64,000 bases of DNA from Phaseolus vulgaris (taxonomy: Eukaryota > Streptophyta > Magnoliopsida > Fabales > Fabaceae). Made by a program: the position numbers and the translations under genes. Numbering within the stretch: the stretch's first letter is position 1; every line of letters begins with the position of its first letter. The stretch spans positions 22,413,932-22,477,931 of the forward strand of contig NC_023753.2 in NCBI RefSeq assembly GCF_000499845.2, read 5' to 3'. The notes below the pieces were generated by a model, which worked only from the letters and a program-made list of their open reading frames with translations, was not told where the DNA came from and did not search any database. Below are positions 1 to 9,055 of this stretch, piece by piece.

Positions 1-650
1 AACGTCCCCAGGTGGGCAGGAGCGCCCCCGGATGGGGTCATGGCGTCATGAGGCCCTCCACGTGTACGACAGCCATGCCAGAATAGAAACACCTTTCAGT
101 CAGGTGCCAGGTAATTAAAAGTCATTCAATACAGTTTCCCTTTTTAGCATTCAGGTACTATAATGGCTCCCGAGCGTTTCAACGTCTTAAATGCGCTACG
201 TTTTCTAATTAAGCGCTTTAATGAGCGCGTTACGTTTGTGATTAAAAGCGCTTTAAGACGCTTTAAATGCTTGGGTAGTTTAAATAGCGCGGAGAATGTT
301 GGAAAAAGGGTTGGAACTTTCGGCAAATTTACCAGAGAACTCTCTAGTTGCTTGCTCGTGCTTCAAGGTTACGTACAAGTGACTGGGGAATATTTTTGCC
401 TGAAGGAGACAACACACACATATACATAGTTCTTTTACCACCTTCAGAGTGCCATACGCGGTGCTCAGACACGTAGGTGGACAGTTTTTGGTGTTTCTTG
501 CTGGCTGACTTGAGCGTCGGAGTGCACACGGCCGCTAGGGCGCCTTTTTGTCCTCTTTTTTGCAGGAATCCACGGGCAACCAGTGGGAAGGAGTCCCTAG
601 CTGACGGTTGAGGTCGCGCACGAAGACGTCCCGGTCAACCGGACGGAACA
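1..650 (+). repeat. 5' LTR of the Tat-type element, 3' part only
   Basis: Direct repeat of 12,600-13,249. By comparison with the complete 3' LTR, roughly the first 534 bp lie outside the window. It ends in ggaaca, two bases before the primer binding site. Its middle (170-290) holds direct and inverted copies of an AGCGCTTTAA-like motif, followed by a possible TATA-like tttaaatag at 288-296. The small open frame at 163-429 is preserved in the other LTR only because the LTRs are nearly identical. Confidence 0.95.
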
Positions 651-652
651 TT

Positions 653-671
653 TGGCGCCCACCGTGGGGCC
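653..671 (+). other. Primer binding site, probably tRNA-Lys
   Basis: tggcgcccaccgtggggcc starts two bases after the LTR. It is complementary to the 3' end of plant tRNA-Lys(CTT) as I recall it, including the CCA tail. The tRNA identity is from memory; the position and TGG start are seen directly. Confidence 0.8.
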
Positions 672-749
672 GATATAAAACATCAGTCCCATCACAAGTT
701 CGAGAAAATCTACCAAGTTACAGTAACGTTGAAGGAGGTTGGAGTGACA

Positions 750-3326
750 ATGGCCCCCACCAGACGAAGAGCAGCACGTGCAGCCCCAGCAGACCTATCC
801 ATGCAGCAAGTCCTGGAAATAATGAGGGGGCTGCAGCAGGACATGGCGGATTCGAAAATGGAGCAGGAACGCATGCAGGCAGACCTTGACGCCTCGCATG
901 AGCGGAACGAAGAGCTCCACCGTGTGAATGAGGAGTTGCGCCAGGGCCTGAGAAACGATAGGAGACGACCTGGGCAAGACGAGATGGAGAACCATTCCCC
1001 ACCAAGGGAGTTTTCCACTCCTTTCTCGCAGGAGATCCTAGACGCAGCGATCCCAAACACGTTCGCGGGACCCAAGGTGATCTTCACCGGGATGGAGGAC
1101 CCAGAGACGCACCTGGCTGCATTTCACACGCAGATGGTCCTGATAGGCGGTTCTGATGCTGCCAAGTGCAAGCTTTTCATGAGCACCCTGACCGGGATGG
1201 CTATGGACTGGTTTATTAGCCTCCCAGAAGGTCATATCACATCTTTCCGCCAATTGTCGCGATTGTTCCGAGAACAGTACTTAGCCAACAAGGCTCCGCC
1301 TCCGGTCTCCTATGATCTGTTCGACGTAAAGCAGTATCAGGGAGAGACCCTGAAGGAGTATATCAATCGCTTTGGGGCCCAAGTCGTGAAGGTTGGCACG
1401 ACAGAGGAGCCTATGATTGTGTACGCATTTGTAAAAGGCGTGTGCCCCGACCCCTTCGGAGAATCCATCATCCGTAATCGCCCTAGGACTTTCGCTGAGT
1501 TACGGCGCAGGGCGGTAGAGCATATTGCATCGGAAGGGGAGGTCTGTGTGAAGCGCACCAGTGCCGTGCCCTCACGCCCGAGGGGACCGGCGCGTGTTCA
1601 ACCCGTCAGAGTCAATGAGACCACGACGGGGAGAAAGAAGCCAAAGGCGAGACGCCCCTACGAGGCCAGAAAGCCCCAGCCCCGGGGTCCAGCAGGAGGC
1701 GAACGCCCCGCCAGAGAAAGAGCAAGACCGGCGAGGTACAACTTCGTGGTCGAGTTGAAGGATTTAATCGCCGTGCCCAACATAGCTGAGAGGCTGAGGC
1801 GACCAGCAAAGACCGACAAGGTGTTAGGGCCCCGTAAAGACTCTTGGTGCGAATTCCACGAGGCTTTCGGGCACCAAATCGATAATTGCCTGTCGTTGGG
1901 TTACCAGCTAGATGAGCTGGTGAGGACTGGGTTTTTGAAAGATTATGTCGCAGATACCACAACAACCGCCACCTTGCCGCCGCCGGCAGAGGAGCCAGCA
2001 CACGAGATGCCAGTGCTTGGCGAGGTCCACACTATTGCTGGAGGTTTTTCCGGCGGAGGACCCACCGCCTCCCAGCGGAAGAAATACGCGACGGGGGTGA
2101 ATTCAGTCGAAGAGAGGCTCTCGGGGGAGCCTTGGGAGTCAGATATTGTGTTCACGAGAAGAGACCTCCGGGATGTGATACCCCACGACAACGACCCCGT
2201 TGTCATCTCAATTGTCACAGCTGGAAGGAAGGTCCACAGAGTGCTCGTTGACCAAGGGAGCTCGGCAGACGTCATGTTTCTGTCGACCTTTAATAAGTTA
2301 CGGCTGTCCCCTGATCTGTTGAGTCCCTATACTGGGTGCCTGTATGGGTTCGGGGATAACCAGGTAGAAGTCCGGGGGTACCTGGAGTTGAGAACTACGT
2401 TCACAGACGGAGAGGCCTCCCGCACCGAGAGCATCCGGTACCTTGTCGTGAACGCTAATTCCGCCTACAATATATTGCTGGGCCGACCGGCGTTAAATCG
2501 TCTGAGCGCGGTGTCCTCCACCCGTCACATGAAGATGAAGCTGCCGGACCTCAGTGGTCGGGTGATAGTCATCAGGTCAGACCAGGAGGAGGCGAGGAAA
2601 TGCTATGAAAACAGCCTGAAAACGAAGAGAGGCGTATTCATGGTGTATGAGCGTCCGCCAAGCGTGGACGCGGCGATGATTGAGGCGACGCCCGCTGAGC
2701 TGACGCCTGAAGAGGCCATAGCGGAGAGGGCGACGCCCGAAGCAGATGTGCCAATGGAGGAAGGCCCAAACGCCACGGCGCCCGTCGAAGAGGCGGCGCC
2801 CGTCGAAGATGATAGCAGGGAACAGCGTGCAGCTAACGCCATAGAAAGGGAGATTGGCGGCAAAACTTTCAAATTAGGAAGTTCGCTAAGCCCAGAAGAA
2901 CAGGAGGGGGTGGCAGGAGTGATTTCACGCCACCTGGATGCCTTCGCATGGTCTACATCGGATATGCCAGGCATTGACCCCGATTTCCTGTGTCACCACC
3001 TCAGCATGGACGCCACGGTCCGCCCCGTGCGTCAGAGAAGGAGGAAGTTCAATGAGGAACGACAACAGGTGGTGAAAGACGAAACGCAGAAGCTGCTGAG
3101 CGCTGGCCACATCAGGGAGATTCAGTACCCTGAGTGGCTCGCCAACGTCGTCTTGGTGAAAAAGGCGAACGGAAAGTGGAGGATGTGCATCGACTTCACG
3201 GACCTGAATAAGGCAATGCCCAAAGGACTCGTATCCGTGGCCCAGCATCGACGCCTTAGTAGACAGTGCGTCCGGCAGCAAGGTGCTAAGTTTCTTGGAC
3301 GCCTTTTCAGGGTACAACCAAATTAA
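750..3326 (+). pseudogene. gag - aspartic protease - start of reverse transcriptase (Tat-type), frameshifted
   Basis: The first ATG of the frame is at 750; an open TTG lies 21 bp upstream. A retrotransposon gag (PF03732-type) region spans about residues 110-260, with the conserved W of the MDWF block. A basic, Pro/Arg-rich linker follows. A Cys/His cluster WCEFHEAFGHQIDNC (about residue 366) replaces a classical CCHC knuckle. The protease motif VLVDQGSSADVMF is at about residue 500, with Gln where DSG or DTG is usual. RT begins near residue 756 and is read correctly to LNKAMPK. From about 3,227 the frame is lost: an extra base shifts RT into the next frame, so residues after that point and the stop at 3,326 are out-of-frame sequence. 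The intact form would be one gag-pol polyprotein. Role: capsid, and processing of the polyprotein in cytoplasmic virus-like particles. Confidence 0.9.
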
Positions 3327-5313
3327 GATGCACCCAAGAGACGAGAGCAAGACTGCATTCATGACCGAGACATGCAGTTACTGCTATAAGGTGATGCCCT
3401 TCGGGCTGAAAAATGCGGGAGCCACATACCAGAGACTAATGGACAAAGTCCTGGCGCCAATGCTTGGGAGGAACGTGTATGCTTATGTAGACAACATGGT
3501 GGTGGCGTCGCAAAGTAGGGTGCAGCACATGGCAGACCTGGAAGAGCTGTTCCACACAATATCCAAGTACCGCCTCAAGTTGAACCCCGAGAAGTGTGTT
3601 TTCGGGGTAGAGGCCGGTAAGTTCTTGGGTTTTCTGCTCACCGAGAGGGGGATAGAGGCGAACCCCGACAAATGCGCGGCTATTATCGCCATGCGGAGCC
3701 CGACATCGGTTAAGGAGGTGCAACAGTTGACGGGGCAGATGGCGGCGCTCTCGAGGTTTGTTTCCGCCGGAGGAGAAAAGGGGCACCCATACTTCCAGTG
3801 CCTAAAGAGAAACAGTCGCTTTGCATGGACTGATGAATGTGAAGCGGCTTTCATTAAACTGAAGGAGTACCTGGCGACGCCACCGGTCCTCCGCAAGCCG
3901 GTAACGGGCGTGCCCCTCCGGTTGTATTTTACTGTAACAGAGCGGGCCATCAGTTCTGTGTTGGTCCAAGAGCAGGACCAGAGTCAGAAGCCCATCTACT
4001 TCGTAAGTAAGGCCTTACAGGGGGCTGAGACGAGGTATCAAGCACTAGAGAAGGCGGCGCTGGCGGTAGTGTTCTCTGCTAGGAGGCTCCGTCATTACTT
4101 CCACAGTTTTACGGTGGTGGTGATGACCAATCTCCCTATACAAAAAGTGCTGCAGAAACCCGATGTGGCAGGAAGAATGGTACGCTGGGCAGTGGAACTG
4201 TCAGAATTCGACATCCAGTACGAGCCTAGGGGATCCATCAAGGGGCAGGTGTACGCAGATTTTGTAGCAGAACTTTCGCCCGGAGGTGAGCAAGAGGTGG
4301 AAGCGGGTTCGCAGTGGCTGCTCTCGGTTGATGGCTCTTCAAACCAACAGGGGAGCGGTGCCGGAATAGTTTTGGAGGGACCCGACGGCATACTGATCGA
4401 GCAGGCCTTGCGTTTTGCCTTCAAGGCAAGTAACAATCAGGCAGAATATGAAGCCCTGATAGCAGGAATGCTCTTGGCCAAGGAGATGGGTGCACAGAAC
4501 CTCCTGGTGAAGAGCGACTCTCAGTTGATTACGGGACAGGTGTCGGGTGAGTTCCAGGCGAAGGACCCACAGATGGCAGCGTATCTAAAATACGTCCATT
4601 TGTTGAGGGGGGCGTTCAACGCTCTTGAGTTGATACACGTCCCGAGGGAGCAGAATGCCAGAGCTGACCTGCTCGCAAAGCTGGCCAGCTCAGGCAAGGG
4701 AGGTAGACAGAGGACAGTGATCCAGGAAACCCTCAAAGCTCCGCGTCGTTTCGTGGAAGACAACAGGGTGGATGTCCTCCAGATTTATACATCAAGGGGA
4801 AGGCTGAGGAGTCATTCCTCTTTGACCCAAGATACGCAGAGGGCGCCCCGCATCAGCATATACGCGGGTGTGCCTGAAGAAGAGCAGATGCAGGTCTGCG
4901 TTTTGTCCCGGGGAGACACCTGGATGACGCCCTATAAACGATACCTGGCGGATGGGGCTCTTCCAGTGGACCCTGAAGAGGGTAAAAAAGTCAAAAGAAA
5001 TGCCGCAAGGTATACTTTGGTGGATGGGGTGCTGTTCAGGCACGGTTTCACTCACCCTATCCTAACATGCGTCAGTGGTGATGAGTGCACCAGGATAATG
5101 GCGGAGCTACACGAAGGCATCTGTGGAAGCCATGTGGGAGGAAGGTCCTTAACCTCCAAGGTAATACGCGCAGGTTTCTTCTGGCCAACAGTGAAAGAGG
5201 ATTGCGCACGGCACGCCCAGCGGTGTAAGCAATGCCAAAAGCACGCCGACTGGCACAAGGAGCTGCCAGAGGAGTTGCGGTCCATATACAGCCCGTGGCC
5301 TTTTCATACATGA
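3228..5313 (+). pseudogene. Reverse transcriptase - RNase H - second RNase H - integrase zinc-binding domain
   Basis: This continues pol in the frame after the near-3,227 shift; it has no start codon of its own. RT blocks FLDAFSGYNQI and MPFGLKNAGATYQRLM are clear. The polymerase site reads YVDN (3,484-3,495) instead of YVDD, so one catalytic Asp is missing. The retroviral-type RNase H follows (about 3,900-4,270: KPIYFVSKAL, RRLRHYF). Next is a second RNase H of plant/archaeal type (about 4,315-4,690: SVDGSS, NNQAEYEAL, NARADLLA). The duplicated RNase H is the Tat hallmark. The integrase HHCC zinc-binding module lies at about 5,095-5,250 (CKQCQKH). The frame ends at TGA 5,311-5,313, just before the first catalytic Asp of the integrase core. 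Confidence 0.92.
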
Positions 5314-6147
5314 GGAATTGACATCCTGGGCCCTTTCCCACTGGCAATCAGGCAAATGAAGTATCTGATCGTCGCCATCGAATACTTCACTAAGTGGATA
5401 GAGACAGAGCCCGTGGCACAGATCACTGCGCATAAGGTACAGCATTTCGTGTGGAGAAACATTGTGTGTCGCTTCGGCGTACCTAGGCGCCTGATATCTG
5501 ACAACAGGACCCAGTTTGCCAGCCAGCAGTTGAGAAATGTGTGTGCTGAAGTAGGGATCAAACAGGTGTTTGCATCAGTTGAGCACCCCCAGACTAATGG
5601 GCAGGTAGAATCGGCAAACAGAGTTCTGCTGAGGGGGTTAAAAAGAAGGTTGGAGAAAGCCAAAGGGGCCTGGGCGGAAGAGGTGCCAAGGATTGTATGG
5701 GCATATCACACCACGCCCCAATCCTCTACTATGGAGACGCCTTTCAGTTTGGTATACGGGTCGGATGCAATGATTCCAGTAGAAATACATGAAAGCTCAC
5801 CACGTTTTCAAAACTTTGTGGTGGAGGAGTCCAATGAAGAGAGGCGGGTAAACCTCGATCTGCTAGAGGAGGCCAGGGAAGAAGCTAGAATAAAAGCTGA
5901 AGCGATGAAGAGAAGAGTAGAGCGGCAATATAGCTCTAAGGTAAAGCTGCGACAGTTTCAGGTGGGCGACCTAGTGATGAGGAAAGCCCACCCATACGAG
6001 TTGGAGAATAAGCTGTCTCCCAAGTGGACTGGACCCTTCAGGGTGACTGAGGCTAAGGGCAATGGTTCGTACAGCCTGGAGACCTTAGATGGAGGCCCTA
6101 TCCTGCGCAGTTGGAATGCAGCCAACTTAAAATTTTATTTCAGTTGA
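5314..6147 (+). pseudogene. Integrase core and C-terminal domain (Tat-type)
   Basis: This is in the same frame as the preceding pol segment, so a single nonsense codon at 5,311 splits the integrase. The first catalytic Asp lies in GIDILGPFP just after the stop. The second is in SDNRTQF (G changed to R in the usual DNGTQF), and the Glu is in the VESANR region about 35 residues later. The C-terminal domain runs to YELENKLSPKWTGPF and a short tail; no chromodomain is present, as expected for Tat rather than chromoviruses. The stop codon is followed by 470 bp of non-coding sequence and then the antisense genes. Integrase would insert the cDNA into the nuclear genome. Confidence 0.9.
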
Positions 6148-6620
6148 CTTATGTAAGCAGTATGTAACAATTTAGTTGAAGGGGACGCTCTTTTTCCCTT
6201 TCGGGGGTTTTTTAACGAGGTCACCCTAATAAAAGGAAAAACCAGTTGAGAAAAAGAAGTGCCTTGGTTTTCAGCCTTTATCTTTCCTTGTCAAAAGTAA
6301 TGTGATGCGTCGTCAAGAAAGAAGGCGTCGCCCAGGTCATGGCGTCGCCCAGAAAGAAGGCGTCACTAAGATAAGGGCGTCGCCCTGAGCAGGCGTCGCC
6401 CTGAGCAGGCGTCGCCCAAGTGAAGTGAAGGCATGCATCGTTGGAAGAACGAGACGAAAAGAAAGCGCGCAGTACATGAAGCATATGCAAAGTAAAGTAG
6501 CGTTACAAAAATCAAGTATGACATTGAAAAATTGTTGTTACAAGCAATGTTCAGTACAATGGGAACAGCACAAACGACACAAACGCTACAAATCATGCAA
6601 AAACACGAACAGGCCATTTC
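6148..6620 (+). other. Pol 3' flank with repeated GGCGTCGCC motifs
   Basis: There is no coding signal. Between about 6,325 and 6,420 the near-palindrome ggcgtcgcc recurs five times, plus one degenerate copy (ggcgtcact). The same motif recurs near 8,150-8,230, 8,460 and in the 3' LTR at 12,115-12,200. It may mark the common end of pol and of the first antisense gene. Confidence 0.6.
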
Positions 6621-7585
6621 TCAGCGCTCATCAGAGTCATCACTGGAGGAAGGCGAAGCCTCTTTTCCAACTCGCAGCGCTTGAGTAAGTCGTGTCCTCT
6701 TTTCTTGGTTTAGCTTCGAACCTGCACTAGGGAAAAAGACGTATTAGAGACACCATGAAGGAAGACAGGCGCAGTTAGAAAGCAACGAGGGTCGAGTTTC
6801 CTGAGGCAGTGGTTCTTACGTATGTACTTCTCAAGAGTCCCAGCGTTGAACTCCAGGCTGATCACCGTAGCAGAGTCAAAACCTCCCGCCTCAGCAAGAA
6901 TCCGGCAAGCTATTTGATCACTTGGAGCTAGATTCTTGAGGGGTTTGGCTTTGAGGACCTTTTCCTCTCTCACCCAGTACAGCGGAAACCCATCCAGAGC
7001 GTCGGGGACAAGGTCAGTACGACAGATCTTGAAGAACCGGCCTTTCCACCCGGTGAACGAGCTCTGGAAGGGTGTGAAGAGAACTCTCCCGGGTACATTA
7101 CTGAGAGTTACCCAGAGGTTGTGTCTCTGCCTCTTCACCTCAAAGAAGTGAAGAAAGAGGTCAACCGAGGGTGCACAACCCAGAAATCCGAAGAGAATGT
7201 CGAAGGGTTTGACAAAGGCCCAGCTGTTGGGGTATAACTGAGCCGGAGCGACGTTGATCTCCGTCAGCAGTTCCTTCTCGAACCAGGAGAAGGGTAAGCG
7301 CACCCCGATGGTCTTGAACACCACCTGGTAAAAGTAAAAGAAAGGGACCCCGTCGTTGGCCCGTTCGTCCCCACATACCGGCTCCCCTAGAGTGCAAGGG
7401 AGCACAGCGATGTCGTCGTCATGCCTCCTCACAAAGGCCCGGTGGTCATAGGAACATGACTCTCCTTTGTGCTCCCGTATGGCCCTGGTAGAGAGTAAGC
7501 ATGAACACTCGTCAAGAAGTTCATTCGAAGCCCAAGGGTACAAGTCCTTGGGACGAACTCTGGAGGAAGCAGCGTGAGATGACAT
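6621..7585 (-). CDS. Short antisense gene of the Tat element (putative gypsy-type transposon protein family), two exons
   Basis: It runs opposite to gag-pol. ATG is at 7,585-7,583. The continuous frame to 6,710 gives 291 residues, but a GTAAGA donor at 6,819 and a TGCAG acceptor ending at 6,722 define a 98-bp phase-1 intron. Exon 2 (6,721-6,621) then reads in frame to TGA with an acidic Ser/Asp tail, giving about 288 residues. Blocks KELLTEIN, PNSWAFV, FLHFFEVK and ALDGFPLYW match the larger antisense gene at 9,056-11,341. This resembles the plant family Pfam calls putative gypsy-type transposon (PF04195, Transposase_28), known as extra antisense ORFs in Tat elements. Its function is unknown. 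The short copy lacks the proline-rich and coiled-coil half of its paralogue. Confidence 0.8.
6722..6819 (-). other. Predicted intron in the short antisense gene
   Basis: On the minus strand the sequence reads ATAC|GTAAGAACC at the donor and TAGTGCAG|GTTCG at the acceptor. It sits after YIR, the same place and phase as the intron predicted in the larger antisense gene after YFG. This correspondence is the main support. Confidence 0.7.
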
Positions 7586-7663
7586 TCTTTAACAAGATTA
7601 GGACTGCCAGAAATGCAAGAGTTGAGTGAGGGGAGCGAAGACTAGAACAACCCTTCGACAGAG

Positions 7664-7724
7664 AAGAAAGGGTGCAAGAAGAAAGGGTGCAAGAAGGAAG
7701 GGTGCAAGAAGAAAGAACGCAAGT
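7664..7724 (+). repeat. 15-bp tandem repeat, four copies
   Basis: The ggtgcaag core starts at 7,671, 7,686 and 7,701, and a degenerate fourth copy at about 7,716, giving a strict 15-bp period. It lies about 80 bp upstream of the short antisense gene. Confidence 0.85.
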
Positions 7725-8235
7725 AGGTTATGAAGAGTGAGAAAATGATGAAGATAGTTCCAGAGCCTGAAGAGTTAAATAAAGCGGTTAGAGCGCCAAA
7801 CGACGAGAATGGATGCACCGCACGATTGATACACGTGGCAGAAGATGAAAGGATGACGCTGGCACCACTGGTTTAAATCAGAAAACGTCGTATCAGCAGA
7901 ATATCCAGTGGTACGATGCGCCATCGAAAGTGGGTCAGGGGTACAGCAGGAGTCAGAAAATGGAATGACTAGATGCCCCATCAACCATACAAGCAGCGTC
8001 ACGTGGATCAAGTCGAATGACGGAACGTCCCATCAGCTATACAAGGAGCGCCACGTGGATGGCACGGACAAAGCTTTGGGCTTTTCGCTGCCATCAGGCA
8101 TCGACCAAGGCAAGAATCAGAGTCAATGTCGAAGTAAAGGTAACGCCCGAGGCGTCGCCCGGAAGGATGTGAAGGGCTACACCAGCGTGAGACGTCACGG
8201 GCGTCGCCAACCCAAATATCAACTGGCGTCGCTTC

Positions 8236-8590
8236 CCCGATACCCACAGGTAGGAAAGACTGTGGAGGGAGACGAAAGTGAAGGAAGCAGAGTTATTTAC
8301 TGGCGTTGTTTCCCCGATACCCACAGGTAGGAAAGACTGTGGAGGGAGACGAGACCGCCAAACGCCAGCAAATCACTGGCAGGGCGTTCCCCGATACCCA
8401 CAGGTAGGAAAGACTGTGGAGGGAGACGAAATCAAAGAAGGCAAAGCTAGACACAGACGTCGCCTCCCCGATGCCCACAGGTAGGAAAGACTGTGGAGGG
8501 AGACGAGACCGCCAAACGCCAGCAAATCACTGGCAGGGCGTTCCCCGATACCTATGGGAAGGAAAGACCATGGAGGGAACAGACCCCCCC
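8236..8590 (+). repeat. 77-bp tandem repeat with conserved hairpin, five copies
   Basis: The hairpin's 5' arm starts at 8,243, 8,320, 8,397, 8,474 and 8,551, an exact 77-bp period. Each unit holds ccgataccca, a gtaggaaaga-type loop and an arm ending tggaggga. The linker between hairpins is nearly identical for copies 2-3 and 4-5 and different for 1-2 and 3-4, suggesting a 154-bp dimer unit. Copy 5 carries different stem bases that still pair. A further hairpin of the same kind lies in the 3' LTR at about 12,245-12,285. Confidence 0.9.
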
Positions 8591-9055
8591 CCCCCCACAG
8601 CACTCAGCGTTTTAGACACCCGGGGACGATACGGTGTTGCTGTAGCAGGCCTCTCCTTAGGCGTGGGCGTCGAGCGTTGAGGATCAGAGAAAGGACCTTT
8701 CGGTATCAGAGACGTCCCGTGGACGATGTGGCGTCACTAAGTGAGCCTCTTCATGGGCGTGAGGGTTGACGTGCAACCTTTCCCAATCATACAAAATCGC
8801 CCAACAAAGTGAAAGAAATGGGCGAAACACAGATAAAATAGTCGAAGCGCGTGAAGGGAAAAGATGAGAATGAGATCGCATAAGCAGAATCGTATGTGGC
8901 AAGAACATAAAGGCAATCATACGAACATCCCAAATCAGTAACAAGAGTACGGATAGCTCAAAGAATTACAAGTTTTAACAGATAAAGTCAAAAATGAAGG
9001 AAGGGTATAAAGCAGTTAAGCGTAAAGCTGAAGGTGGCGGTTGAGAGGCAGCGGT

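Larger units (their letters stand above)
7586..9055. other. Spacer between the two antisense genes, rich in tandem repeats
   Basis: No gene is supported. It contains a 15-bp repeat (7,664-7,724), dispersed ggcgtcgcc motifs (8,150-8,230), the 77-bp tandem array (8,236-8,590) and a poly-C run at 8,585-8,598. If the short antisense gene has its own promoter it should lie in the right part of this interval or just upstream of 7,585; no clear TATA box was picked out. Confidence 0.6.

Noticed and set aside
163..429. 88-codon open frame inside the Tat LTR, repeated at 12,762
   Set aside because: Conserved only because the LTRs are 99% identical; no homology recognised and it overlaps the likely promoter.
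710..1087. Minus-strand frames opposite gag
   Set aside because: Shadow of the gag coding strand; no motif.
5383..5391. AIEYFTKW read as loss of a catalytic integrase Asp
   Set aside because: The first catalytic Asp is in GIDILGP at about 5,320; the D or E before YFTKW is not the catalytic residue.
8236..8590. CRISPR-like regular spacing
   Set aside because: Repeats are imperfect, linkers are shared between units and the setting is a plant retrotransposon; this is a tandem minisatellite.
8278..8603. Short frames on both strands over the 77-bp array
   Set aside because: The period of 77 is not a multiple of three, so repeated frames shift; no gene.
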